A stretch of 64,000 nucleotides of DNA from Manihot esculenta (lineage: Eukaryota; Streptophyta; Magnoliopsida; Malpighiales; Euphorbiaceae), in the NCBI RefSeq assembly GCF_001659605.2, contig NC_035176.2, forward strand, positions 28,204,716 through 28,268,715, given 5' to 3'. Positions 45,434 through 57,591 of the stretch are shown piece after piece (within the stretch, counting starts at the first letter, position 1; the number at the start of each line of letters is the position of its first letter). The notes beneath the pieces were generated by a model. That model was not told where the DNA came from, did not search any database, and worked only from the letters and a program-made list of their open reading frames with translations. The position numbers and the translations under genes are program-made.

Positions 45434-48400
45434 CCTTTCCTTTTTCATTTTAAGCTTAAAAAAGCTACTATCCCTGGAACCTTGTGCTTGAATTGAATCA
45501 GATCGAAAGTCGTCTATTGAACAAAACTAACTAAAAGAGAAAATTAGACGCAAGGCCTGAATAAGAAAAGGGAGCTAGAGGGGGGCTTACATTGAGAGTG
45601 CGTTGAATGAACTTTGCCCTCTTCTTGGGTCTCTGCGGCAGCTTTGAACCCTTAAAGGCAATAAAATCTTCTTCTTTCTCCTTGTTAGTTAAAGCAATCA
45701 CAAACTTGGGTGGCCAAACAGGTGGTGCAGCCTCTCCGCTCCCTGAAGACGACCCTCCTTTCTTGCTATCATGCGCTGTCTCGGAAGATGCCCCTGATTT
45801 GTTATTATTATCATGGTTGCTGCTGTGGTTGTGGTTGTAGTTGGTAGTTATGCCTCTCCTATCGTGCGCACCCTTATCAGGAGAAGCAAGGCTTCTCACA
45901 CCACCGTTACCCTGGCCTCGCATAGCACTAGAATTCTCAGAATTCCTGCCAAAATAAACACAAAAGCACAATACAGAAACATCACAAAGTTAGACACCAT
46001 ATACCATGTGTCACAATCAAATTTCTAAGTAATGAAAGTAACCTCGAGCCTATTCGGAAAGTTGAAAAAAGGAAAATGTGTTGCCAGATTTTAAGTGGGC
46101 AATTGGGATGAAATTACTAGAATACCCTTATAGGGCTTGATCTCGATCGGTGGGGGAGGGGCCTGTCTAGAATCTCGACGGCCTTTGCGTAGAAAATGGG
46201 GATTTACTCTGAGGGGTTTTCGGCTTGTTTGGTGGACTTCGCGGTCCGCTTTTAAGGAGGGCGTTAATTTTTCTTCTATGAGAGTAGATATTTGAGAGGA
46301 AGAAAGCAGTAATGAGATTCATGTCTATTTCTATTTCAATCCTACATGACCAGCTGGTCCTTTTAGTATCTTTTTGGGCCGTTGGATTAAGTTTTGTCCC
46401 TTTACGGGGGGCTGGATTACGTGTTCAAATATGGATCGACAGGTGAGATAAAGTGGACCATAATCCCGATCCAATCCATGATCAGACGGTGTTAATGTGT
46501 TCTGGTCCAAAGGAACAAAAGGATCACTTTGTGGACACGTGGGATGACATGAGACCCACCATTGATATTTCGGCCTATTCCGTATCGTAACAGAAAGAAA
46601 TGTCAAAACTAACTGGATTATGTTACCATAAGGAGGTTGTAGAGGGGAACAGAATACACTCCCATCAGATCTGCACCAATAACACAGATCCAGTTTTCTG
46701 ATAAAACTTTGAAGATCTTTAATCTACTAAATTAATGGAAACAGGAGGTTTTCATATATTAATTTATATTCTATAAAAAAAAAAAAGTTCCCTCCATTCA
46801 AATACACTCCTAAGCCTAATACTCTTTTTTTTCTTTCACAGCCATATTCCCATCAGATTTGAGGAATTCATGCTAAACTATACTAATAGGAAATCTACCA
46901 AATTCAGCCCCAACATCTTCTGTCTAAATCTGTTTCCCATGATTATATACAATAGGCAGGATAACTACAAGCATCTTAAATTGCCTTCGCCCATCCTTGG
47001 ACATAATTTTGGAGCTCTGTTATAATGAAAATACTCACAAATTCCAAGTAGAAATGCATGCAACGCCAACCATTTTTTTTTACTATACATATAGCATTTA
47101 AAGATCTTAAGACTTCAATACCGATATGCACATGCTTTGGTCCTTCGTGATGCAATGTCAACTAAAAACAGTGTTCAGGCCGAGTGAAAGTTTGTGAGCA
47201 AATGGCACGAACCCATGTCCACGGACAGCCTTATCCCCTCCCTACTCCCACTAAAAATTGGGAAGCCAAATAAATAAATAAATTGTCAGATCCTTATCCC
47301 AACAGGAATAAAGTTGACCCTTTATGCTTACAAAATTTTAAGCTATTGATGCAATTCAAGCATATGGTATATGGCATATGCAGAGATAAAGATAAAAAGG
47401 TCTCGAGCATTCAGAGAATGCACATTGGCAGCAACCTAATATAATCCAGTCCAAACCGCTATGCGTAAACAGTGTGAAAAAGGACAATATATTATGGTCT
47501 ACTTGAATTTTGAAATGAAAGAAAATAATTAAATTATTTAAAAATAATTTATTTTCTTAATATTTTATAAATATATACTAAATTTAATGCTAATTAATAA
47601 ATTTAAGAAAACAGCAGCCTTAAGAGCCACGCCTTATTTGTAATTAATATTCAAGCATGAGTGTATTAAAAAATTCAAAAATGATGTTGTTTTAACAAGT
47701 GGATTCTTATATTTTTAGAAATTCATTAAAATATTTCAATTTTATTTCATTAAATGTTTTTTTATATGTAACTAGTATTTAAAGAAAATATTAAAAATAT
47801 ACTATTAAAATGGAAGATTTCAATATATTTTTTTTAATAAATAAACGAAAGTGTTAAATATAAAACTAAAATTTAACTACAAGTAGTCAAGTATACTGAA
47901 ATAGTTGAAAAATAATCAAACACTTAAGTGATTAATGGAGCTGAAATTTAGAGGTCTTTTAATAATTTTTAAAATAAAGAAATCGATATATTATTAATGC
48001 AGTGTATGGAGAGTGCTTTTAATGACTAAAAAAACAAAGACATTATTATTATTAATAATAAGTACACCCAATCCAAGTCTAAATTGGACCCAAAAAATGC
48101 GACCGGACACAACTAGGCACTAAGCATTTACCGGAACCTCATTAAAAGCATTAACATCTCAGAAGTGTTAAAATTTTGTTCCAGTGAAAATGAAGGGAAT
48201 TAGTGGAACACCGCAAACCCATTTAGATCAAGTAGATGTAGATCTACTGCCTTTTTTTCATATATAAAAAAGGAAACTAAAGGAAAAAACTTGCACTTGA
48301 AATGCTGCAAATCTTGTAGTTGCGAACCCTGACACAAAATTCCTGAATTTTCTTTTCTTTGTTTTTTTTTTTTTTTCTTTCAAAGGATAGATGATTGATC

Positions 48401-48921
48401 TAATCATCCAACCCTCAAACGAAAACATTTCGTCTGTCACGCTTTGATTACCCACCCACCAGAAAAACCCAATCCATAGCTCAACGGGGAGAGTGTTGTA
48501 ATCGGAAACAAATCGCGCAAATATTACATATAAATCGAAGTAAATTGAAGGATCTGTACCTGAGAACCCGCTGCGGTTGCGGTTGCGGTGGCGTTGGCGA
48601 CGAAGGACGCTGCCGGAGATTCAAATATCCATTGCTTTGATTAGTATTTTTCGTGGTACTTGGCTGATTAGAAGCCTCTTTATCGGCTCTCACGACCCTG
48701 CGGTCCACCCGAACAGTGGTTCGATGGACAGGGGAGTGGGAGTCGTCCTTTACCAGAACCTTCATGCACCTGAGGCGCTTCCGATTACCCCACTGCAAGA
48801 CAAAATCCGACGTCGTTTGCTTGGTTGTCTCTGAAACCGCCCTTAACAAATCATCGCCTCCTGTTTTGTGGGTATTATTGGTGTTAACATAATTATTGCT
48901 TTTCAAAGAGTCCTTTTCCAT
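43970..48921 (-). CDS. DUF1639 family protein
   Basis: Four exons on the minus strand: 48921-48560, 45945-45591, 44263-44186 and 44020-43970, giving 281 aa. Introns are 2614, 1327 and 165 bp, all GT-AG; intron 1 is phase 2. Exon 1 has DFVLQWGNRKRLRCMKV, RTTVRVDRRVVRADK and YLNLRQRPSS. Exon 2 has a long Asn/His/Ser-rich stretch, then PPVWPPKFVIALTNKEKEED and LPQRPKKRAKFIQRTLN. Exon 3 encodes LVSPGAWLCDLTLERYEVRE and exon 4 the family C-terminus RPRGLKAMGNMESDSE. The conserved exon 3-4 block is the DUF1639 signature. The function of this plant family is not known. The basic, low-complexity make-up suggests a nuclear or nucleic-acid-associated protein, which is inference. Confidence 0.88.
45391..45427 (+). 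repeat. (TC)n microsatellite in intron 2 of the DUF1639 gene
   Basis: About 18 TC units followed by a T-rich run. On the transcript strand it is a GA repeat. Confidence 0.9.
45946..48559 (-). other. Long intron 1 of the DUF1639 gene with a GC-rich, promoter-like segment
   Basis: Most of it is AT-rich, but 46130-46330 is GC-rich with several CG dinucleotides, and a G-box CACGTG lies at 46536-46541. On the gene's strand this would be a possible alternative promoter shortly before exon 2. No other gene was recognised inside the intron. Confidence 0.4.
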
Positions 48922-48935
48922 CTTCGGTTGCACAC

Positions 48936-49784
48936 CTGTCCTATCCCACCAAAAAGAATAATTTAAACAAATTTATTTTAAAAAATAAATAAATAAATAA
49001 ATATAACAAGCTTTTGTTTTCTGCTTAACAAGCTAGCTTTGAGAATTGAAGTGCGTCCTCCCTGTCCTACTACAAAAATTCAAATAAAAGAAGCAGTCTT
49101 TCAGAAAAAACTAACGAAAATAAACATAAATTAGAACTCAGAAGAAGATTGCAGCGGATACGAATCAGACGGCTATGCTTTTTTAGATTAAAAAATTGTA
49201 ATCACTGGGAACCGTTCGATGAGTATAGAAGAGAGAATACAAAAATGAAACCAAAGAGAAACTTGGCTGTAATGAGATAAGTCAATCTAGAACGGATCCA
49301 CTACATTTCCAGTGGTTTTAACCTAAAGAAATGCGGAGGGTGCAAGAAATTCGGTGAGAGCTATGCTTGGTTACCGATAAAATTTAGTTGATGATGCCAA
49401 CCTTGATTTCTCAACTAATTGTTTTCATAAACAGAAGGGAACTTGAAATTCGACTTAAATCGCATCCCAGAATCGACATGCTTCCTCTACGATCTGGAAT
49501 TTTTGAGGACCAAAACCAAACGAGGGTAATTAACTATGGGAAGGATTTGCGAAGAACAGATACTAGAAAGTGAACCAAGATGAACCAAAAGATTGATCAT
49601 TGGAATCTAAAATCCAGAAAACAATTGATCGAAAACAGTCGAGACGTCCTGAGCCTGAGATTCTTCAGAGAAAAATCGTACCCAGAATTTTCTTCTTAAG
49701 AAAAATCTTCAAACCGAAACCAAAAACACAGGCATAGAGAGAGAGGGGGTAAATGAGGTGCACCGAAGAGGAAAATAGCATTAC
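48936..49784 (-). other. Predicted 5' UTR intron of the DUF1639 gene
   Basis: On the minus strand, donor TTTCAG/GTAATG (exon end 49785) and acceptor GGACAG/GTGTGC (exon start 48935), 14 bp before the start codon at 48921. The first non-coding exon and promoter would then lie upstream, above 49785. Splice signals only, not proven. Confidence 0.4.
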
Positions 49785-51503
49785 CTGAAACTTCAAGTTG
49801 TGGCGGAATCGGTGATTCTCAACTGAATATAACACCAGGAAAGCTGATTTTTCTCAACAGCTGTAGATTGTGAATGAAATAACGCAGGTGAGTCAGAGGT
49901 CATTCTTCGCAAGCAAAAGCAGAAGAGGAAGAGGAACAAGCAAAGATTTCTCATAAACTGTAATAAACAGAACTAATCTAGAGCCAGACTGCAAAATCCA
50001 AACTCGAAATTCAATGTTTTTGATGGCGGACAATGACTTACATGAGTATATTACCCAGATTTTGACACATATAAACAGAGCAAATCCTTCCTAAGCCGTC
50101 AAGGAAGCCAATAAGCGAATCTAGGTCAGATTTTCAGCAGATTGTTGACATTTCAAAGCTTAAATCCTCGACTCTCATGTCAGATTCCGATCTTTGTATA
50201 TCAAGAAGCTGATCCTTATATTCTATAAACAGCAAGGAAATGGACCGATTTCCCTCTATAGCTGCGTCAATCTCTTCAGAATGTATCTGCGAAAGAAGAA
50301 AAGCAAAATACCATTATTTCCGAGGATAAGCCACCCAAAATCTACAGAAGAGCGAACTCAGTTTCAACGAGCGAACCTGCAAAATTTAAATTCCGTCACC
50401 ACACATCTCCAAAACTCAATGCGATAAAGCCAATTTTCACAAGTTACAATCTGCCACCAAGTAGAAAATCCTTGTGAAAAGCACCTTCACGCCCGGGAAA
50501 TGTACCTATTAAAGTAGAAATGAGAAAAAAACATAATTAGCAGTCATGAATCCAAATTTCGTTACGCGAAACCAAAACGATCAAATTCGGTTTTTAATTA
50601 CACACCCAAGTTATCTATCTGTCGCTGTACTACCTGCAGATCGTCAACATTTATTTGTTCAATTCTCGTCCCAAATTTCTCTGTTTGGTTACCGGGAAAG
50701 AGGAGAAAGAAAGAGCAAGAAAATTCGCAGAGAAAATCAGAGAGAGAATAAAAATAGAAACAAACCACCAACACTGCAAACAGCTTCTTTATAATAGAAC
50801 GAAAAGCTCTTTCCCCTTCAAACCCAAACTTTATAACCCATCTCGCTCTCCGTTACATCCAGCCGTCCAACACCAACCATTTCTAACCGTTGATCTGTTC
50901 ATCCAACCTTCTTATTAAGAGTTAATTTCACCAATAATTCATCAATTTAGCGGGTGATCTATTATTTTCAAAAATACATTATCTATTTGTATTGATGTAG
51001 AAAACTTTAATAATACACATTATCTCAATTTACTTTAATAATATTCAAACTTTAATTAAAAAATATTATATATAATTTTTGTCTTTCTTTATATTAAAGC
51101 TATTTGAAGAATAATTGCAAATCTAAATTGGAGGCTAAGATCAAATCATTGGATTAGTACATTTTAATAGCTACCTTAGTAAGTGCTTATTTGAAATGGT
51201 GGAAAATAAAAGAGAAAGGAATATAAAAAATGAAAATATCTTTGGATTGATGGAAAATTATAGAAGAAATAAAATAAAAGGGAAAAATAAAATTTAGAGA
51301 AAAGCGAGAAAAATACAAATATAATTTTAAATAATTTTAAATTTATTTTAAAAAATTTCGAGTTTTTTTCCTTTTTCGATTGGTGAAGTTCTCTTTGGAC
51401 TTGAGTTAATAGTGCATTAAGGGTTGATTTCTCTTATCTCCAAAATGTTAATATTGGTAACTTGGATTGGACTGACACTATTACATCTACACTCCCGTAG
51501 GCT
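49785..51503. other. Upstream region of the DUF1639 gene, then AT-rich spacer
   Basis: 49785-50900 is moderately complex and probably holds the leader and promoter of the DUF1639 gene; TATA-like sequences on the minus strand lie near 50790 and 50835. The short plus-strand ORFs (for example 50546-50918) show no family similarity. From 50900 on it is AT-rich without features. Confidence 0.4.
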
Positions 51504-51510
51504 ATAGATA

Positions 51511-51980
51511 GGGGTGACGATTCGGTCGGTTCGATTTAAAATCAAATCGAATTGAATAAATTAAAGATCGAAATTTTAGTGTTTATAAAAATCAAATCAA
51601 ACTGATTTTGATTAGAAATCGAATCGAATCGAACCGATCTGATTCGATTCGGTTCGGTTTGATCGGTTTTAATTTTTAATAATTTTTTTTATTTTTTACA
51701 CTTTATTTTTAATATTTTAAAATTTAATTAAAATATTTTAATCTTAATATGATTTAATTTCTCTATATTATTGAAAAAACATATTATTATCACTAATCGA
51801 TTCGGTTCGATTTTTTCATTTTTTTTATCAAAATTGAATCGAATCGAACCGAAATAACCTAAATTTCTAAAATTAAAAATTAAACCGAATCGAAATATAT
51901 AAAAAACTGAACCAAAATTTTAAATTAATTTAATTCAATTAATTTTTTCGATTTGAACCGAATATTGCTCACGCTTAGCC
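51511..51980. mobile_element. hAT-like MITE, 470 bp
   Basis: Starts GGGGTGACGATTCGGTCGG and ends GAATATTGCTCACGCTTAGCC. The ends are imperfect inverted repeats rich in TTCGGTTCGATTT and AAATCGAACCGAA motifs, which recur inside as complementary arms. The flanks carry ATAGATA on both sides (51504-51510 and 51981-51987), or eight bases with one mismatch, as expected for a hAT-type duplication. It has no coding capacity. Confidence 0.6.
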
Positions 51981-51987
51981 ATAGATA

Positions 51988-53500
51988 TAAAATTCTATCC
52001 TAAGATATAAAATTCTATCCTATGTTCTTTTTAGTGTTCTGAAAAAATTTTTAGTCTGGTCAAAAGCGTTCTCATTTTCACATGTTGCATGCATACATGT
52101 TCTTCTTGTCTTTGTAGTGGTTGTAGCGGTTGATTGATTTGGCGTTGATATTGGCGTTTTAGGGTGTTGATCTTCTTCGTTTCTTTTTTGTTTGGCTTTT
52201 CGGAGAATCAGGCGGTGCGGGATTTAATGGTGGCAGTCGGTGGTTTACTAGTCTTGCTAGTTCGATTTCTGTGTTAGGTGGTTTGTTTTTGGGTTGGATG
52301 GATTATGGGTTGCTTAGTTTGTGCGCTGGGCTTCTTACTTTTTATGGGTTGTTTTTGGAACCCTCTTTTATAGTAAATTAGATCTATAGATCTTGTTAAA
52401 ATACATCATCGTAAAAAAATAATTATTATTATTATCTATAAACAAAAATATTTTATTTTATTAATTTCATAAATAAAATTATTAAGTATATATTATTATT
52501 AACTAAAATTTAATTATATAAAATATATTATTTTTATAAAAAAAATTTACTATTTAATTCTTAAATATTAGCATTATTAATTAATCAGTTTTTATATTTT
52601 TAAAATATTAATAAAATATTTTTATCTTTTATTTATAATAATAAAATAGTTCTTTCGTTATTTTATCCATTAAAAATAAATACTCTTATATAGTTTCTAA
52701 ATATTACTATTATTAATAAATTAATTTTTATATTTTTAAAAATCTATTAAAATATTTTTTTAAATGAAATAATTTTTAAATTTATTAAATTTTTATTTTC
52801 AATAAAATTATTTATTTATCATAATGCAATTTATTTGATATATTTAATATACCATCTCATTATAATAAAATAATCCCTTTATCTAACATGCATCTCTTGC
52901 TGGGAAAAAAAATGAAGTTCTATTATAAATTTTTAATTTAATTCTATTCATAAAAAGATTTATCTGTTTAGAATAAATTTAAAAATAATAAAATTTCAAT
53001 TAAATTATTTTATTTTAAACAAACTAATAATAAATTTAAAACGATTTAATTTCATTCATTATTCTTAGTATTTCTAAACTACACATAAACATTTACTCTT
53101 ATAAATAATAATTATTTTTATCACATTTAAATTTTTTAAAAAATATTATTAATATTTTCACGATATTTAAAATTTAAATTTTAAAATAATTTTTTATTAT
53201 TAAAAATATGAATTAAGATGGATTTTTTTAAAAAAATAATAAAATAATAAAAATAAATTTAATAATATTATTTATAAATGCTATATTAATACTTAATAAT
53301 AAATTAAATTAAATTATAAACCAAATTTATGCGACTCATGAACCATTCTGCATCATTTCTTATGTAAATTTGTGATTGTTTATTTTGATAACATTTTGAT
53401 TTTTAGTCGCAGCCAAAAAGAACATTTACCGCACCTCCATCAAATCATAACAGTCTTGCAAGAAAATGAGTTAATTATTAATTTAAAAAATATATATATA
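51988..53500. other. AT-rich spacer with a possible retroposon tail
   Basis: A GT-rich, non-AT-rich segment (about 52090-52400) ending near a short A run may be the 3' end of an old LINE-like insertion, but no coding motif confirms it. The rest is AT-rich and featureless. Confidence 0.35.
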
Positions 53501-55437
53501 TGACGAAGCGCGTTCTATTTTTTGAATTTGTTGTTAATGCAGAAGGAATACATGTTGATGAGAAGAATGTAGAGACAATACAAAACTAGCCCATTCACAT
53601 AAATATTTCAGAAATTCACAACTTTCATAGACTTGCTACTTTCTATCGATGATTTATCAAAAATTTCAGTAGTATTGTTGTCCCTATCACAGATTATTTG
53701 AAGAAAGAGAGAGTGTAGAGATTTACTTGGATTAACTCTGCCAACAAAATTTTTAAAGATATTAAAGATAAGTTTACTTCTGTCTCTATTTTTGCTCTAC
53801 CTAATTTTGATAAACTGTTTGAGATTGAATATGATATTTCTGGAGTTTGAATTGGCGGTGTGTTATCGCAGTCTAATAGGTATAGTGCTTTCTTTAGTGA
53901 GAGATTAAATGATATTAGGAAGAAGTGGTCTACTTATGAGCAAGAACTATATGCAGTGTTCTAGGCTTTTAAAACTTGGGAACAGTATCTGATAGAACGG
54001 TAGTTCATTATTCACATAGATCATCAATCTTTGATTCACTTTAAGATTAAAAAACATGTGAATAAGATGCATGCTTGATAGACAGTTTATTTTAAAACTT
54101 TTCATTATGTCATAAAATATAAGGATGGTCATGATAATAAGATAGCAGACGCTTTGAGTAGGAAGGCTGCTTTGTTGATTACAATTAATCAGGAGGTCGT
54201 GGGTTTTGAATTTCTAAAGGATTTATATGCTGCATATAATGATTGTGCTTATATATGGATGAAGGTCCATACTCGAGAGCCTGCTAATGGATTCTTGATA
54301 CATGATAGATTTCTTTTTAAGGAGAACAGATTATACATTTTTTATTCTTCTCTGCAGGAAAAATTGATTCGAGAGGTCTACGGTAGAGGTTTGAGTGGTT
54401 ATTTGGGGCGTATCAAGACTATTGTTGATTTAGAGGATCATTTTTATTAGTCGCAATTGAAAAAGGACATACGTCGGATGGTAGTGCCCCGTTTGTTAAA
54501 CTCTGAAGGGTCATGCCTAGAATACAGGCTTATATACTCTATTACCTATTTCAGAATACCCTTGGGAGGACTTGACTATGGATTTTGTTTTTAATCTTCT
54601 ACGTACTCAACATGAATCTGATTCTATTTTTGTTGTCGTTGATAGATTCTCCAAAATGGCATATTTCATTCCTTACAAGAAAACTAATGATATTTCTCAT
54701 ATTGCAAAATTATTTTTTCAAGAGGTTGTTCGTTTATATGGCATTTCTAAGACTATTACTTCTGACAGAAATATAAAGTTTCTACCTCACTTTTGGATGA
54801 CTTTATAGAAACATTTTGGAACTGAATTTTGATACAGTAGTGCTGCTCATCCTCAAACTGATAGTCAAACTGAAGTGGTGAATCTTACTATTGCCCAAGC
54901 AAAATTTGCTTACAACAGTTCTGTCCACAGCTCTACAAATATGTCACATTTTGCAGTTGTGTACAGAAAAATTTCAGCACATACAATTGATCTTATTGCA
55001 CTTCCTACATGTTTTCATAACAGTATTGCAGCAAACAACTTTGCAAATCAGCATGTCGACATTTTCAAATAGGTACAACAATACTTTACGGAAGTCAATG
55101 ACAAATATAAAGTTACACCTGATAAACATAGATGTTTCAAGTATTTCAATATTGGTGATCAGGTTATGGTGTATCTATGCAAAAAACATGGTGGAGGACA
55201 GAAAAAACTTGACCTAAATAATATTGGTCTATTTCGAATTATTCAAAAGATTAATGACAACGCCTATGTTCTTGACCTATCAGGTTATATGAAAATTTTC
55301 AAGACGCTTAATGTGCTAGATCTATTTTAGTACTACCCTGCTGATGACAACTCGAGGTCGAATTCTTTACAAATGGAAGGAAATGATGCGGAACAATTAG
55401 TCTTAGATTTTATGGCAAACTTAAATCGACCTTAATT
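53501..55437 (+). pseudogene. Decayed Ty3/gypsy (chromovirus-type) pol, different lineage from A-C
   Basis: Recognisable in order: the end of RT (EFVVNAEGIHVDEKNVETI), RNase H remains (STYEQELYAVF, FIIHIDHQSLIH, NKIADALSRKA), the integrase finger region (EKLIREVYGRGLSGYLGR) and the integrase core ([56 protein letters not shown]). A C-terminal stretch ends MANLNRP. Many stops and several frameshifts break it, for example near 53700, 54020-54080, 54450 and 54810. Gag, protease and most of RT are missing, and no LTRs were found. Sequence style is closer to Reina/CRM-type chromoviruses than to Tekay, which is inference. Confidence 0.8.
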
Positions 55438-57590
55438 TCTGCTTCCGACATCCATTGGAGACCCACAATAACTTTTCGAAAATAAAATTTTGATATGCAC
55501 GACTTTTAAAAGTGTGACTAAGGTCATAGGCCTGTCACAAAGTTCAGAACAAAAATTCCATCATTTAGGAATCAATTTTATATTTTTATTATTTTTTTAA
55601 ATTTTATCATAATTTTTCGTATTAAAAATTTTTCTATTATAAATAACTATTTTCTGGATTATTTGAGATATTTTTCGATTTTCAAAAATTTAATAAAATA
55701 TTTCAATTTTTACAAATTTCGTTTTAATCAAATATTATTAGTTAAAATTATTGATTAAATTTAAACTGTGTTATTTTAATAATTTTAAAATAGTGATAAA
55801 TTAATGGCTTTCCTAAAAATTTAGCAATCTCATAATAATTCTCAATAGTTAAAAGAATCATTGTAAAAAGGTCAGTAGATTTTGCCATTTAAATAGCGTT
55901 ATATTATTCATATCTCTTCTCCAAATGTTTTTTTAAAGTGTTTTTGGCAATTTTGAAAGAATTAATCCTTCTTTTGATGATTAACTGTAATGGAGAAATG
56001 AAAAGAAATTAGAAGGGAGAAATGAAAAAAAAAAAAAGAAATTTACTTCATTTTATTTGAATATATTATTAAAATGGGAGAGAAATACAATTTTTCTATT
56101 GAATAAATGACTATCATGTTTCCCAAACTAAGAAATAGAGGCTTTTTAAGGGATTTAAAGTATTTTAATACAATTAATTCTTATTTCTCTTCTATTTTCA
56201 CCAATTTAAATAGAAATGATTTTGGCAAAATGTAAGAAATTGAAAAATGTAATTTATCCTCCTTTCTTCTATTTCTCTTATTTTTTTGTCTATATCAAAA
56301 TAACAGAGCTTAAGGAATTTTTTTTTTTTTTAAAAATCTATTTCCTCTCTAAATAAAATATAATTGAATTTCTACAAAATATTGCAGAAGTCTATTGGAC
56401 GAAAAAAAAAATCTAGTTAAAGTTACCTGTCATCAATGCATAAAGATAATTACAAATAATTATAAAAAATTAATTTTATTTTTTAAAATTAAAAAATCAG
56501 GCTTTAATTACAAAAAGCCTCGGATTTTTGTACATTCAGACATTATAGGGTGGAGGCAAAGCAGCAACATACTTTTTAAAACAGTAGTCAGCTACCTCCT
56601 TTTATATGCTAAGAGAAATAACTCAATTAAATTTCTATATATTTTTTTAAACGGCTAAATAAATTTGATTTAATTTTTTATACGATAAATCTCTGAATTT
56701 TATATTTAAAGTTAAATAAGTTATAATCTAATATAATATTATTTTTTATAATTTAAAATATTAAAATTTAATATTTTAATTAATATAAAATTAAAAAATA
56801 TATAAAAATAGAAAATATTTTTAAAATTTTAAAAGTATATATAGATACCATCTTTTAAAACATTTTGGGAGCTTTGATCCTTGTCCTTGGACTCCATCTT
56901 GCTCACTTCTTAGCAAACCAATCCCTCTCATCTTGCTTAGGTCCTTGTATTTGTATTTAAGAGTGGAAAGTGATTCAAACCCCTAATGCAAACCTATAGA
57001 GAGATTGTAAGGTTTTTCAAGCACCTCGTGGAAGCTTGAGGGAAAGAGAGAGCAAGGAAATACTGTAACAGATTGACAAGCACTAGCGAAGCTTCTTGGT
57101 GTTCTGGCTTCAATTTCCTTCTTCATGTTATGGTGTGCTGTGTAAATTTTCTTGAATTATACTTGCAAAGTCTTCTGAGTTTTGTTTATGTTTCACTTCT
57201 ACACGAGCTTTTAAGTGTTAAGCTTTCAATTTTTCGTAGAACCACAGGCAAGATTTGAAAAATTGATCAACCATGACAATCTCTTGCCTCCTTTGGTGTT
57301 AGGTTTATTGGTGTATAATCAGTGACCCTGTTCGTTTTAATCAAGGGCTGCAATTGTGGAATCCTCAAGCTGACAAAATTTGACAGTTGGGTGCTGCTTT
57401 GGAAATGGCTAATTTGACAGCATTCTTAAATATGATCACGTTAATTACAATGCGTTCAGGTAGAGATGTGCTTCCAATTCCTATTCACAGAGGCAATGCC
57501 AAGGACAATCATCATAATACAGCAAACTTTTAACCTTGCATAATATAATCCAAGTTATCTATCCTTTTCAATCATATGGATATGCTTCAA
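55438..57590. other. Intergenic stretch between the decayed pol and the VPE gene
   Basis: 55438-56850 is AT-rich. 55930-56290 resembles the purine/pyrimidine-rich insertion found in VPE intron 1 (repeats of GGAGAAATGAAAAG type on one side and CTTCTATTTCTC on the other). 56850-57300 is more complex and resembles the leader of an LTR or gene, but I could not identify it. The last 100 bp are the likely VPE 3' UTR. Confidence 0.4.
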
Positions 57591-57591
57591 T

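Noticed and set aside
45188..45496. Plus-strand ORF of 102 aa
   Set aside because: Its end is the (TC)n repeat and it lies in an intron of the DUF1639 gene. No family similarity.
57073..57258. Plus-strand ORF of 61 aa downstream of VPE
   Set aside because: No motif or splice context; could be part of an unidentified LTR-like segment, not enough for a gene call.
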